From NCBI GenBank assembly GCA_032622095.1, contig CP136068.1, forward strand, positions 9,467,729 to 9,531,728: a stretch of 64,000 nucleotides of DNA, written 5' to 3'. Within the stretch, counting starts at the first letter, position 1, and the number at the start of each line of letters is the position of its first letter. Made by a program: the position numbers and the translations under genes. Positions 10,630-22,200 of the stretch are shown in pieces. Source of the stretch: Siphonodentalium dalli. Lineage: Eukaryota > Mollusca > Scaphopoda > Gadilida > Siphonodentaliidae. Below the pieces are notes generated by a model, which did no database searches, was not told the origin of the DNA, and saw nothing but the letters and a program-made list of their open reading frames with translations.

Positions 10630-12140
10630 GTTAAGCGTGACGCAACATATCGGTCTAAGTTCTGGTCTATAACAGATATTCCTTGACGCAGATCTATTGA
10701 GCATCTTTTGGTTATAAATTCCTTGGCAGGATGATCGGCCAATATCGCCAAGTGCTTCTCGGTGGGATTAGCGTCTCGTGCTAAATTCGTCATTTTATAA
10801 CCCAAAATATTATAAATAACAAACCTTGGCCGATCATATGCGTATAACACTGTCTTTCGCGTTACGTAGAATGTGTGTGGTTTTAGTGCCATGCCCGTTC
10901 AAATTCCACTTATTTGATATATGGCATGTTCTGGTCGTTATGCGTGACGTGACGTACCAGTCCAAGTCCAGATATATACATGTATCAGATTCCCGACACC
11001 AATCTATATATTGAGTATCTTCTGGTATAAATGCCATGGCACGCTAAAAGGCCGGTATCCCCATGTGGTCCTGCGGGATTACCGTCTCGTGCAGTGCAAG
11101 AAATTCATAATTTATGAACCAAAACATATTTTTACGTACTATGTCTAGTTTTAGTGATAAACATATACCATGCCCGTTCAAATTCCACTTATTTGATATC
11201 TGGCATGCAGTTGTCGTTATGCGTGACGTAACATACCAGTCCATGTCCAGATATATCATATAATAACAACAAACCTTGGCCCGACCATGCTATAACCCTG
11301 CCTTTCGCGTTACTATACTGTCGGTGGGTTTAGTGCTATATACATGTATATACTTACATACACGTGTATTATGCCAGTTCAAATTCCACTTATTTGATAT
11401 CAGGCATGCATTTGTCGTCATGCGCAAGCCTGTGTTTAGTGTGTCTGTCATTTGCAGAATGATGTCCCAGAGAGTGAATTTAGTGACGCTATCCCGAATA
11501 GCGGGATAGCATCACTAAACTCACCCTCAGGGGACCTCATTTTGCTTGGGCCTCATCTCATCTGAAAAGATTCTTTATTATCAAATTTCAATAGAAACTT
11601 CTTCACACATATTCTATTTCTGTTTTTAGTTTAGTTTCTCTTTATCCCCAAATTGGCAGACGACACATTGCATAATTGAGGTTCCATATGGGTGTACATC
11701 ACAATATTCACCATTTGGGAACTTCCAATATGAGTAAATGTCTCCCATAGCAGATAAGGCCATGTATGCAGAATGAGGTCCCCAGATGGTGAATTTGGTG
11801 ATGCTAGCCCGCTATGCGGGATAGCGTCACTAATTTTACCCTCTGGGGACCTCATTCTGGAAATGATACACTAAACTCAGGCATGGTTATGCGTGACGCA
11901 ACATCTCGGTCAAACTGATCAGATTCCCCGACGGAGATTATTTATTAAGCATCTTTGGGGTATAAATTCTCTGGCACGCTGATCGCCTTGGGAACGGCAA
12001 ATATCCCCAAGTGCTTCTCTGCGGGATTAGTGTTTCATGCAGTACAGAATAAATATACACCAACAAAACCTGCTCTTTGAATGCCGTGAACCCCGGCAGA
12101 CAAATTGGTGGTATTGGCGTGCTTACTGTTTGGATTATAT
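10630..12140. repeat. Array R, ~280-300-bp diverged units, split by element E
   Basis: Units start near GTTATGCGTGACG at about 10632, 10937, 11215 and 11884. They share CCAAGTGCTTCTC, GGGATTA and AAATTCCACTTATTTGATAT. The array is interrupted by an E element at 11427-11884. No coding capacity is seen. Confidence 0.6.
11427..11884. mobile_element. Family E element with hairpin ends
   Basis: Each end is a palindrome containing AGAATGAGGTCCCCAGA, TAGTGACGCTATCCCGC and the inverse. The outermost ends are CAAGCCTGTGTTTAGTGT and its inverse. The middle (~250 bp) recurs in 13035-13485 and 30375-30798. Non-coding. Confidence 0.7.
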
Positions 12141-12187
12141 GAAGCATGTTGTTGACGTCGCTTTACATGTAGCACGTGTCAGTTAAC

Positions 12188-12650
12188 ATATGTGACCCGC
12201 CATATCAAATCCAGTCGGAAGTCGGGATTTTTTTTACCCTGTGCCAATGCATTATCTTATATATGCGAGTCGAACATAGGTCGCCTCGCATATTTAAGAG
12301 AATGCATTGGCCTAACAATTTTTTATCATTTTTTTAAATAAATGTTTCTGACAATTTTTAGGACATAAAATAAAAACATCCATTACCCTGCAGGGAGCCC
12401 CACACATATATAGAAGCATATAGAAGAGTGTCGTCTACTCATGTTTGTCTGGGGCTCTGTATGCGTGAAATTATAAAATTGTTAAAGAATACAAGAAAAA
12501 ATTATTAAAATTGTAAAAAATTGTTAGGCCAATGCATTCTCTTATATATGCGAGGCGACCTATGGTCGACTCGCATATATAAGAGAATGCATTGGCACAG
12601 GGTAAAAAAATCCCGACTTCCGACTGGATTTGATATGGCGGGTCACATAT
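12188..12650. mobile_element. Family A composite MITE, copy 2
   Basis: It is bounded by TGTGACCCGCCATATCAAAT and its inverse, with two hairpin cores (12243-12311 and 12538-12600). The layout matches copy 1 closely. Confidence 0.82.
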
Positions 12651-13034
12651 ACCACTCTAATCCTTTTATTCATGTTGGTTCATACTTATAATATCTCAAT
12701 GTCGTACATCTATGGGAGTTAACGACGGATGTGGCTCTATATCATCTCCGTTTGTGGGGGGGGGGGGTGTTTGCATTGGAACTTTTTCAACAGCACCTCC
12801 CTGAAGCAGACACAAATGTCAAAGTCTGTGTCAGTTCGCGTACACATTCAACCCTCTTCGTCGCTTGAATGTATTTCGTCCAGGGCCGAATATGCACCTA
12901 CATCTGTTCTGAAATTATTATTAACTAATGTTGTGTCGGGCATGAAATGTCCAAGTGTTGAACATTATAGTTAAAGTGTGGGGGAGGGGGTGACACAGAA
13001 CCATGACTGTACATGGAATTTCCTGGATCAATGC

Positions 13035-13485
13035 GGGAGCAAGCCTGAGTTTAGTGTGCCTGCCATTTGCAGAATAAGGTCCCCCGGTGTGAATTTAGCG
13101 ATGCTATCTTCGCGTATTGCAGAATGAGGTCACCAGAGGGTAAATGTAGCGACGTTATCCCGCACTAGGGCTAGGATCACCTAACTCACCACATGAGGAC
13201 CTCATTCTGCATGGTCTCCTCTGCTGTGGGAGACAAAAACTGAGATTGAAGTGGGAACTTCGACGATTATGCAATGTGTCATCTGCCAAATTAGCGATAT
13301 AGAGAAACTAAACTAAAACAGAAATGGAATCTATGTGAAGAAGTTTCTATAGAAATTTGATAATAAAGAAACTGCCCAGAGAAGAATGAGGTCCCCAGAG
13401 CGTGAATTTGGTGATGCTAGCTAAATTCACACTCTGGGGACCTCATTCTGCAAATGACATACACACTAAACTCAGGCTTGTGCGG
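13035..13485. mobile_element. Family E element, copy 2
   Basis: It runs from CAAGCCTGAGTTTAGTGTG to the inverted end near CTAAACTCAGGCTTG. The interior is in inverse orientation relative to 11427-11884. The left hairpin is partly rearranged or duplicated. Confidence 0.65.
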
Positions 13486-13599
13486 GAGGGTACAGTTGGA
13501 ATAACCAGTTTAAGTTTTAAGTACACCCCAATAGCAAATTCATTGTAACATTGGAGTGTAGTTCCTTTAGGAAATGTTCAACAACATTTTGTCTGACTG

Positions 13600-14030
13600 T
13601 CGTCGGCTAATTTTTAGCGGATGTACCCGGCTTTGCACGGGTTAAGTGTGGCAAAATTACAATTGAAACAGTTACAATAAATTGGGAACTGTTTTCTAAA
13701 GCTCCCCCCATCCTTTCTCCGGGCTGTGTCGTTTCTTGTATTTCATGTGTACCCATACCATAGTGACAGGCTTTATTTGTGTTATATTAACCCTTCTCTT
13801 TTGATCCATAAATTCCAATTAATCTTTCTCTTTTGAACAATACATTCAAATAAGTTGTGTTATTCTGTACAATTGTGTGTACTACTTTAGTACATACGAG
13901 TATTCTTGTTTCGATCATAGATATTTACTATCGCCAAGGGGTGGGTTAAACATCTGCCGATCGTGATCGGCCTCTCGTTTTACTTTGTCCCGATAAGGTA
14001 AAACATGAAGAGCGCTCATGTCATTCTTTA
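13600..14030. other. Non-coding; low-copy repeat hint
   Basis: CCCGGCTTTGCACGGGT near 13628 is an imperfect palindrome of a type common in dispersed repeats. No gene is seen. Confidence 0.3.
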
Positions 14031-14035
14031 TCCCG

Positions 14036-14157
14036 ATACGGTAAATGATAGAGCGTTGGTGTGTGATACGGTAAATGATAGAGCGTTGGTGTGTGATACG
14101 GTAAATGATAGAGCGTGGGTGTGTGATACGGTAAATGATATATAGAGTGTTGGTGTG
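14036..14157. repeat. 30-bp minisatellite
   Basis: Four copies of a unit around GATACGGTAAATGATAGAGC. The last carries a small insertion. Confidence 0.9.
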
Positions 14158-14279
14158 CATGGTTTCTGTTCGGAAATGTGACTCTTGTGCGGATATCAAA
14201 CTCGGGGCACGTTAACAGAAGAGGCGAAATACATACCCACACATTAATAAAACTACGACAGATCTGCCTCGTGAGGGGT

Positions 14280-14800
14280 CAATATTTGCTCCATCTTGTT
14301 TATTAATTTTCTATCATTAGTGGCCGTAAATTTCAGTGCGGCACGGTCAGTAACTGCGACGGAGACTCTATTTAGAATAGAGGGTTAATTACCCAACGTC
14401 GTCACGTGACTGTTCGTACTCGACTCGAATAGAATAGCTCTCAGTCGTTCTGTATGTCAAGCCACGAATTTCTAACGTCGGATTATTTGCATTTTTGCTG
14501 ACACTTGCGATAATGGGAGCAATTGACTCCTCTCCCATGTTTACTGACATTTCGAAATTACATGCTGTAATGGCAGGCATTTTAAAATTTAGTCAAGGGG
14601 GTTATTATTTTATAATCCAAAGTTTACTCTGCCATAAATATGTGTCAATGGGCTCAGTCTGGTTTGGAAATGCGAGTACTCTCAATAAAGAAGCTCGGCG
14701 CATGCGCGTCTGTCTCAACCCCATCGTCTCCGTATATAATATGTGAACACATCGAGTAAAGCACACTGGAACAAGAAGATAAAACAATGAGAGTACACTG
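14280..14800. other. GC-richer region upstream of the Ala/Glu/Pro-rich gene
   Basis: It contains mixed CpG sequence (GCGCATGCGCGTCTGTC near 14698) and TATATAAT near 14733. It could hold the promoter or first exon of the gene whose exons start at 15561, but I could not find a start codon with a good phase-1 donor. Confidence 0.2.
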
Positions 14801-14996
14801 TGTGTGAAGAACTCATGGGATGGAATTAGGTGGGCGTGGATCGGATGTGTAATTCACGCACGTGTATTTATGAACGGCAATCATACTGCAGAAAGATACT
14901 AAAGTATATATAGTAATAAAAACAAAACAAAATAAACATTAAAAATAAACACCAAAATATGACAAAAAAAAAAAAAATTAAACCAACAAAACAAAC

Positions 14997-15285
14997 TTAA
15001 CCCTTTACCCAACAGAACGCCCAGAAACGCCCTAACAGCCTAAATTATCTTCGGTCTGTCTCAATAAAACCATGGAAATATGGGTATCATTGGAACCGGC
15101 TCATTGAGCACATTGTGATAGTTACAGTTATGCCCTGTGCCAATGCATTCTCTTATATATGCGAGTCGACCATAGGTCGCCTCGCATATATAAGAGAATG
15201 CATTGGCCTAAAAAAAACCTATGGTCGACTCGCATATATACGAGAATGCATTGGCACAGGGCCGTTCTGTTGGGTTAAGGGTTAA
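14997..15285. mobile_element. TTAA-ended MITE with hairpin cores, copy 2
   Basis: It starts TTAACCCTTTACCCAACAG and ends GTTGGGTTAAGGGTTAA. It holds one full core (15139-15207) and one half core (15218-15261). Apart from the cores, its interior is inverted relative to 1607-1942. Confidence 0.7.
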
Positions 15286-15560
15286 AACAAACCAAGCATA
15301 CCCCCACCATATGTTTCCATTGCTTATACGTGCATCCGGAACACACTAAATGCCGATGTCTGGAAAAGTGCACAACGGGGTCAACTTTGACCATTGACTA
15401 TATAATTAATAGGCGTTTATTAGTCATGATTGTTTGTACATGTACGTGTACTTATTATGTTCTGGATCAGTGGATAGCAGTATACCGATACGCGCTTAAC
15501 TTACTGATTTTACTAAATAAGTACGTACTAATGCGTTTTCTTATTTGTTTTATATTCCAG

Positions 15561-15838
15561 TTCCAACAGAATTCGACAACAAGCCTGAGAGCTCGACCGA
15601 GAGAGTCGCCGCCGATTTAGCAGACGCCAAACCACAAAGCGCGCCCAATTTACCAACGTCGCCCGCGCTGACTGGCGACCAAGTCTCCAAATCAGTTGAT
15701 GCTTTAGACGATTCAACCGTGGGTAAAGCACAGAGCGCGCAGGCCGTGGCTGACCAGCCCCTCGCCGAGGGGGACAAGGTCACCACGGCCGCACAGCTGA
15801 TGGACGAAGGCCGAGATACTCCCGTGGGGATAAGAGAG
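15561..15838 (+). CDS. Internal exon of Ala/Glu/Pro-rich protein gene (first exon seen)
   Basis: The exon follows a pyrimidine-rich acceptor ending TATTCCAG (AG at 15559-15560). It ends at GAG before GT at 15839-15840. It begins with two bases completing a split codon, then reads PTEFDNKPESSTERV through to VGIRE, about 92 codons, and ends in phase 0. It is far richer in GC and CpG than its flanks and has coding-like composition: Ala, Asp, Ser, Pro and Gln rich, with one Phe near the start, no Cys and no Trp. The reading frame runs on past the donor for about 35 codons, which read as intron. The donor GTCTGT is weak, so the 3' end is less certain than the 5' end. No domain was recognised. The phase-1 acceptor means at least one coding exon lies upstream, and I could not locate it. 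The next exon in phase is 19272-19439. Confidence 0.72.
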
Positions 15839-16146
15839 GTCTGTACCATAAGCGGGTTGTCGTTTATTGCACTCCCAATGGTTTATATTTGCAAAAAACT
15901 AGAGGTTATTCGGCTTGTTGAGGGAGGATACGGTGTGGTATGAAAGTCGCCCGAAGTATATACGTTACGGCTTGTTGCGGGGATGCAATGTAGTATGAAA
16001 GTCGCCCGAGGTAAACTATAAGTTACAGGGCGATTATATACATGTATAGTTGCCGGATGCCGTGTCTTGTGGGGCGAAGTAAGATAAATCTCGCTGAGCC
16101 TCATAATGACACCGTATAGCCGACAACTAAGAGTCATGTAACGCTT

Positions 16147-16236
16147 ATATGTGACCCACCATATCAAATCCAGCTATGCGGGGTAGCGTTACTAAATTCA
16201 ACCTCTGGGGACCTCATTCTGCAAATGACAGATTTG
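16147..16236. mobile_element. Fused relics of families A and E
   Basis: TGTGACCCACCATATCAAAT (family A end) is directly joined to a family E end (CTCTGGGGACCTCATTCTGC). This looks like a deletion or recombination between two elements. Confidence 0.5.
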
Positions 16237-16579
16237 TTCGGGACGAGTGGCTGATTGTTTGTTTACATGTTTGTGTAGTTCAGATGCCGTATTTAACGAA
16301 ATGCTACATCCAATGTTCTTGAATTTTTCGACAATAATATTTTAATATTACATTTTTTAAATGTGGGTAGTGGCTGAGTCGTAAAACATCAGTCTGAAGT
16401 ATAATGAAATAAGTGACTAACATGCCTTTAACTTTTAGGCAGCAACTAACAACGCCTTAGTGTGACCTACATGTATATAACGATCGAAATAATGACGCGC
16501 CTATGTACACTCGACCAGTACACTTATATACAACTAGACAGACAGACAGACAGTAAGTTCTGTAGAACGTTTGACCGAA

Positions 16580-16986
16580 TATGTGACCGGCCATATCAAA
16601 TCCAGTCGTAAGGCGGGATTTTTTAACCCTGTGCCAATGCATTCTCTTATATATTAGAGAATGCATTGGCCTAACAATTTTTTATCATTTAAAAAAAAAA
16701 ATGTTTCTTACAATTTTTATGACATAAAATAAAAAAACATCCATTACCCTGCAGGGAGCCCCACACATATATAGAAGAGTGTCGTCTGGGGCTCTGTATG
16801 GGTGAAATTATAAAATTGTTAAAGAATACAAGAAAAAATTATTAAAATTGTAAAAAGTTGTTAGGCCAATGCATTCTCTTATATATGCGAGGCGACCTAT
16901 GGTCGACTCGCATATATAAGAGAATGCATTGGCACAGGGTAAAAAAATCCCGACTTACGACTGGATTTGATATGGCGGTCACATAT
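16580..16986. mobile_element. Family A composite MITE, copy 3, inside intron 1
   Basis: It has the same ends and interior as 12188-12650, but the left hairpin core has lost its loop (16633-16670). The right core is intact (16865-16935). It lies in the intron between 15838 and 19272. Confidence 0.8.
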
Positions 16987-17379
16987 GTCATGCTTTCCAT
17001 GTGAGAAATCGAATTACCGATACGAAGTTTATTAGTTTCTGCTGTTAAAACGAGTCACCTATATGGTTATTAAGTATTGGAACGACACAGTGACGCGCCA
17101 TTGACGCAGCACGTCAATGCACTCAGTCAATGAATCGTCACATGAAGTTTGACATGCGTCTTTAAAATTCGTCAAATATATCAGATGTATATATTTAAAG
17201 TCGTAGAGCATTATTTCCGACAAATATCCCTTTTATTTGCGCCAAACTACATTGTATATTATGCCTGAGACTGCAGAGTTCCAAGAAAAAACAAGATGGC
17301 GTCTCCTGTTAATAGATCTCCATTCTCATTGGTCAGTCTAGTAGGCCGCATGATATAATCAGTTACACGACTTGGGGGC

Positions 17380-17706
17380 GTGGCATGTCCCGGGTTAGGC
17401 TCGACAGCGACATCGGTGGAGAGGGGGGTTGTGGTGAGACACCCCTCCCCAGCATTGGTGAAACAATTTCAACAGGGAAATTTCAAGGCGGTTGGGGGGG
17501 GGGGGCGTGATATTAGTATTACGCGAACTTTGAGGGTTTGGCCTGGTTCAAGTGGAGGGGGTGAAGTTGGAAATTCCAAGGTGGACACCCCTAACACCCT
17601 CCCCCAAAATGGAGACCTTCTAGCCAGGTCCTTTTCCCCCGAACCAAGCCGTATAACGTATTTAGCCGAACTTTCTTTTGCTGGGAAATATGAAACTCAT
17701 TACTGA
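17380..17706. other. Non-coding patch with G-runs
   Basis: An open frame of 108 codons is present but has no recognisable protein character. G-runs and GTGGACACCCCTA resemble fragments near 4680 and 60365, so a dispersed repeat is more likely than an exon. Confidence 0.35.
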
Positions 17707-17919
17707 AACTACAGTTCTATTCGGGGTGCATGGCCCATGGAAATATTTTTCATCTGATTCACGATTCCGGGATATTTTTATAATTTTTTTATTTTATTAT
17801 ACTATTTGTAGAAGGGTCACATCTGGTTTTAGATGAAATAATACCAAGCTGGGGGAAAATGGCGTTAAAATCCCCACTGTTTTTCAAAATATCAATTGTG
17901 TTGACATCACTACCCCTTA

Positions 17920-18042
17920 CAGTATAGCGTATATGCCCAGGAACTGTGTTGTGGAAGGAATAATTTTAATGGCCTTGCACTGTGTTTCTCCACAGATCTG
18001 AGGCAATTATATGGCAGTGCCGCAGTGTACGATAGACTGCTT
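17920..18042. repeat. Dispersed repeat K, copy 2
   Basis: Same orientation as 3912-4032. Confidence 0.75.
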
Positions 18043-18264
18043 AACTAGATATTAGTCTTCATCACTAACATCCATAAGATATGATAAAGCAAAACAAGTT
18101 GACAAATATAATTAAAAATTTAAAATCTGATCGATTTTATACGCCCGTTTGAAGAAAAAAAGAAGGTCGTATTATGTAATCAGTCTTTCCGTTCGCTCCC
18201 TCTCCCCGTCGCGCGTGCGTCCGTCCGTTTGCCGAGTCGTCCGTCCGTCAGCCCCGACAGTACT

Positions 18265-18785
18265 TCATCTGTCCGTTAACATTTTGGGTATACGACCCAT
18301 AACTCCAGTTTGGATTATGAACATTATTTGATATGAACCGAATTTGGTATGTGTATTTATTCCACACCCATTGACGCGAGGCACATGTATTCATATTAGT
18401 GTATACATCTAGTGGAATACAAGCCGGAACTATTCTTGTTGACGTTGTCGCCAAGAAAGATGACGTACATTACGTCGATCATCCGCTTCCGGTGATCCCC
18501 CCATAATTACTGGCTATTTGTCAGACTTAAATCACAATAAAGGTGGCTATAGTAACAATGGAGGTGACATTCATGGATTGAACTTATCTGACTGAACGGT
18601 GTAGAATAAATACAGAACACAACTTGCATCATAATCTCGAATCTTTTATCGAACTCGTTGCGGACGGGGCAAAGTTATATTTCACTCTCGCTGCGCTCTC
18701 GCGAAATATATCCTTGCGCCATCCGCAACTCATTCGACAAAAGATTTTCGATTAAGATGCGCGTTGTGTTCTGTCTATTTCTCAG
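18265..18785 (+). repeat. Dispersed repeat F, copy 1 (intron 1)
   Basis: It matches 26385-26900 in inverse orientation, and also 36786-37023 plus 37595-37770. It shares GACGTTGTCGCCAAGAAAGA, CATAATTACTGGCTATTTGT, and a foldback around CTCGCTGCGCTCTCGCGAAA. Confidence 0.7.
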
Positions 18786-19271
18786 CTAAAAATACAGGAC
18801 GAATTCGAATGTGAGTTCCGTCCAATTATATTTACAAACGTTAGGCCCTTTTCCGACCGATACCTCCTGTTTGATTTATTTCTTCACACCATGTTACCGT
18901 CAATCCACCACAATAACTTATGTGTAAGTCAAGATGCATAAACAGAAAGAGAGTCACCCGTCCTATCGTATCTCGCCTGTTTATTCTGCATGACGCCATT
19001 TATGATGAAAACGTGACGGAGAGACCGATGTCATAATATTATTTTGACCTTTGAGATTTTGTGATATTTCTTCCGGAAATTTTAAAATGTTAGTAATGTA
19101 CGGGAACATGGTTTTACAATGACGGCTGGAAGTCAATGTTGAATCTCTTCGCTTCGCCATTCGGTTGAACATTTAACTATTGTCTCTAAACCGTCACTAT
19201 CACACCACGTGAATAGTTTGACAACGGAATGGGAGAATGCATTCACTAAATAAATATGGATTATGTTACAG

Positions 19272-19439
19272 GTTGTGGCCGACTCGCTTGAGAGATCGCA
19301 GATGGAGACACCGGTTCCGGCACCATCAGAAGATTCGGAAGCACCGGCAATGGCGGTAGCGGAGCCCACAACACCACCTATGACAATGTCATCGTCTGAT
19401 ATGTACGAGGATACCGCAACCGCAGAACTAACCGGAGAG
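19272..19439 (+). CDS. Internal exon of Ala/Glu/Pro-rich protein gene
   Basis: This is a 168-bp exon of 56 codons, bounded by the acceptor ATGTTACAG (AG 19270-19271) and the strong donor GAG|GTGAGG (GT at 19440). Both ends are phase 0, matching the preceding exon end and the following exon start. It encodes VVADSLERSQMETPVPAPS and continues with a Pro/Thr/Ser/Met stretch containing SSSDMYEDTATAELTGE. No known domain is seen. The composition resembles the other exons (acidic, Pro and Ala rich), and GC is clearly higher than in the surrounding intron. The acidic Ser/Tyr context could be a phosphorylation region, which is inference only. The intron before it is about 3.4 kb and the one after about 3.3 kb. 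Both are filled with repeats. Confidence 0.75.
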
Positions 19440-19484
19440 GTGAGGTCAAGCGTCAAGTTGTCAACCCTTTCGATATATACATGT

Positions 19485-19662
19485 TATCGCTGCAGTGAAT
19501 TGATGTGGACGAAGTATCACGTCGAGTTGAACAGGTCAGATCGCTGGATCAAACGAGCCGCCGCAGGCGTCGTGTTTGATCCAGCGATCTGCATGGCCTC
19601 TTCAACGAGACGTGATGCGAAGCCCGGATCAATTCACTGCAGCGATAACCGGTTTATTATAT
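19485..19662. repeat. Foldback in intron 2
   Basis: TATCGCTGCAGTGAATTGAT at the left returns inverted at the right, and AGATCGCTGGATCAAAC returns near the centre. The arms are about 80 bp. It begins about 45 bp after the exon donor. Confidence 0.7.
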
Positions 19663-19696
19663 GCCAATCTTTTTATTTGAAATCACAATTTATGTA

Positions 19697-20975
19697 ATTA
19701 TACCCCCTTTAAAAAAAAAAAAGGGGGGTATACTGTTTTGCACCTGTCCGTCCGTCCGTCCGTCCGTCCGTCCGTCCGTCCGTGCATCCGTCCATGCGTG
19801 CGTCCGTGCGTGAGTCTGTACGTCCGTCCGATGTCTGTTCGTGTCTTAACTTGAACAGTAGTGCTCGGATCTCAATGAAATTAGGTATGGATGTTCACTA
19901 TTATGAGGACATAAATAGAGGGTTCCATCGTTTTGTTTGGATTTTCCATTCTAGAGTTATTCATCTTTGTTTATCTGGAAATAGTGGCTTTTTGGTCCGT
20001 CTGGTGTCTGTTCATGTCGTAACTTCAACAGTTGTGCTGGGATCTCAACCAAATTTGGTGTGGATGTTCACAACTATGAGGATATTAAATAGAGGGTTCC
20101 ATCGTTTTGTTCGGATTTTCCATTCTAGAGTTATTCATCTTTGTTTATCTTGAAATGTTGGATTTTTGGTCCATCTGGTGTCTGTTCATTTCATAACCTG
20201 AACAGTAGTGCTCGGATCTCAATGAAATTTTGTATGGATGTTCACTACTATGAGGACATTCAATAGAGGGTTCCATCGTTTTGTTCGGATTTTCCATTCT
20301 AGAGTTATACATCTTTGTTCATCTGGAAATGTTGGCTTTTTGGTTCGTCTGGTGTCTGTTCATATTGTAACTTCGACAGTTGTACTGGGATCTCAATGGG
20401 ATTTGGTATGGATGTTCACTACTATGAGGACATTAAAAAGAGGTTCCATCGTTTTGTTCCGCTTTTCCATTCTAGAGTTATTCATCTTTGTTCATCTGGA
20501 AATGTTGGCTTTTTGGTCCATCTGGTGTCTGTTCATGTCGTAACTTCAACAGTTGTGCTGGGATCTCAATGGAATTTGGTATAGATGTTCACTGCTATGA
20601 GGACATTAAATAGAGGGTTCCATTGTGCTGTTCTGCTTTTCCATTCTAGAGTAATTCATCTTTGTTTATCTGGAAATGTTGGCTGTTTGATCCATCCGAT
20701 GTCTGTTCAACTCATAACTTGAACAGTAATGCTCGGATCTCAATGAAATTTTTTATGGATGTTCACCACTATGAGGACATTTAATGGCACATTCAAATGT
20801 TTGTTTTGGTTTTTTGTTCTATAGTTATTCATCTTTGTTTATATGAAAATGCTGATTTCTGGGTCCATATGTCTGAGTATAGCCATCATAAGTTATAGAT
20901 ATGCCCACACTAGGCGGTATGCCATGAGGGGTTATGCACCGGACGACAGTCCATCTCTTGTTAGTTATGAAATGA
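19697..20975. repeat. 173-bp tandem array headed by (TCCG)n
   Basis: The head is a palindromic TATACCCCCTTT/AAGGGGGGTATAC with an A-run, then CGTCCGTCCG repeats (19746-19830). About 5.6 units of 173-174 bp follow, with starts near 19851, 20024, 20198, 20371, 20545 and 20718. Units alternate CTTGAACAGTAGTGC and CTTCAACAGTTGTGC. ORFs inside are repeat artefacts. It ends near CAGTCCATCTCTTGTTAG. Confidence 0.85.
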
Positions 20976-21299
20976 AACCACATGTAGCCCACTAGCTAGT
21001 AACAGAAACAAAGCAGGAACAATTTTTGTATAAACAGTAATCCTGTTTTTTACGGACATATGCAGTATGCGAGATAGAGAAGGGTTGTATGACATCGGAT
21101 CAAACTCTAGCTGATCCGATGGTCGGGAAATGATCGCTTTACTATAGTGGTATTTGGGAAAGAAAAACGATAGTCATATAATAAAAGTCAGCGACGGGCA
21201 GTTACTCGCAGATATAACACATATACCAGACGTATTATTTGAATAGCACCCTTACTAAATGTAAAAAACTCAACATTACTTGCAATTTATGGTGATCAT

Positions 21300-22200
21300 G
21301 GCAGATATCCACTTTAAACAGATATAATATTGATTATGGTTAAATATTGGAAAAGACTGAATGATGGTTCCCTTAAAGACCATCTGCTGAGAGAAGCCCA
21401 CACTGATAATCTTAACATGGTAGATTGTAAACAACACTGTCTCCAATCTATCTATAATTTCCTTAATAAATTAGGCTTTGAACGCCTTATCCAGAAACCT
21501 GATTCTATTATCCCGAAAGTTATGCGCTCTATTCAGATCACTCTGAAGAAAAAGTTCACTTATAAATGGAAATTTTATCTGGAGAACAGTTCAAAAATTA
21601 AGAACATATAGGCTATTCAAAAATGATTTCAAATATGAAGAGTACCTTGATCAGATAAAGGATATTAATGCCAAAAAATGTTTGTCTAGACTTCGCATCA
21701 GTGCGCATAGATTACAAATAGAAATAGACAGATACTCATCGAAAGAGAATGATGTCAAGGATCGAATTTGTACAGATTACATTCTTGGTGTAACTGGGGA
21801 TGAGGCCCACTTCATATTACAATGTCCAAAACTTGATATAGTACGTAATAACTTAATTGTCCCACTAATTTCACAAAGCATCCAAACTAAAGCTTACTGC
21901 ACACAACTCATTTGGTTAATGGACAAAGGACAAAACAGGGCCCAAATGTATAAAAAAAGACAGCCATGTTTTGTTCACTTCGCGTTTAGCAGGGTTCTAT
22001 CAAAGCATGGTGGTCTTCTTACGCCCATGGGAGTAACCCTAGTAATGCCTCTACTGCTGCTCACTGTAGATCAACTTCTTATTGTTATATTTACACCAAT
22101 CATGCAACTTAAGGCTCACCACTACTATTCCTTTGGATACTTGGATTTATTTATTAATACTTAAAGATGCGGTCAGGGTTTCAGTCCAAATGTTACCAAA
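21300..22200 (+). mobile_element. Decayed LINE ORF2 tail in intron 2 of the Ala/Glu/Pro-rich gene
   Basis: The first frame starts near 21330 and reads WKRLNDGSLKDHLLREAH and onward to the stop at 21609-21611. A second frame continues the same protein from about 21597: KLRTYRLFKNDFKYEEYL, then RLRISAHRLQIEIDRYS, RICTDYILGVTGDEAHFIL and QCPKL. This order is typical of the C-terminal region after the reverse transcriptase domain in LINE ORF2. A one-base shift at an A-run (about 21592-21599) breaks it, and several expected Cys are missing. The 5' part with reverse transcriptase is absent. It is an inert relic on the same strand as the host gene. Confidence 0.7.

Noticed and set aside
10187-10634. 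Several overlapping ORFs with SAIALCMLF-type repeats
   Set aside because: Products of a 27/39-bp minisatellite with no splice or start context.
14755-14815. Candidate first exon (ATG at about 14787) for the gene at 15561
   Set aside because: A phase-1 donor can be proposed only at a weak GTGTGT, and a stop follows within seven codons. Not enough support.
15528-15849. Antisense ORFs opposite the first exon
   Set aside because: Shadows of a GC-rich exon whose + strand has the splice sites in phase.
17380-17706. Possible exon of the Ala/Glu/Pro gene in intron 1
   Set aside because: The frame has no good acceptor and donor in phase, and pieces resemble dispersed non-coding repeats.
19782-20584. 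ORFs of 89-123 codons over the 173-bp array
   Set aside because: The frame changes between units because 173 is not a multiple of three, and no family is recognised.
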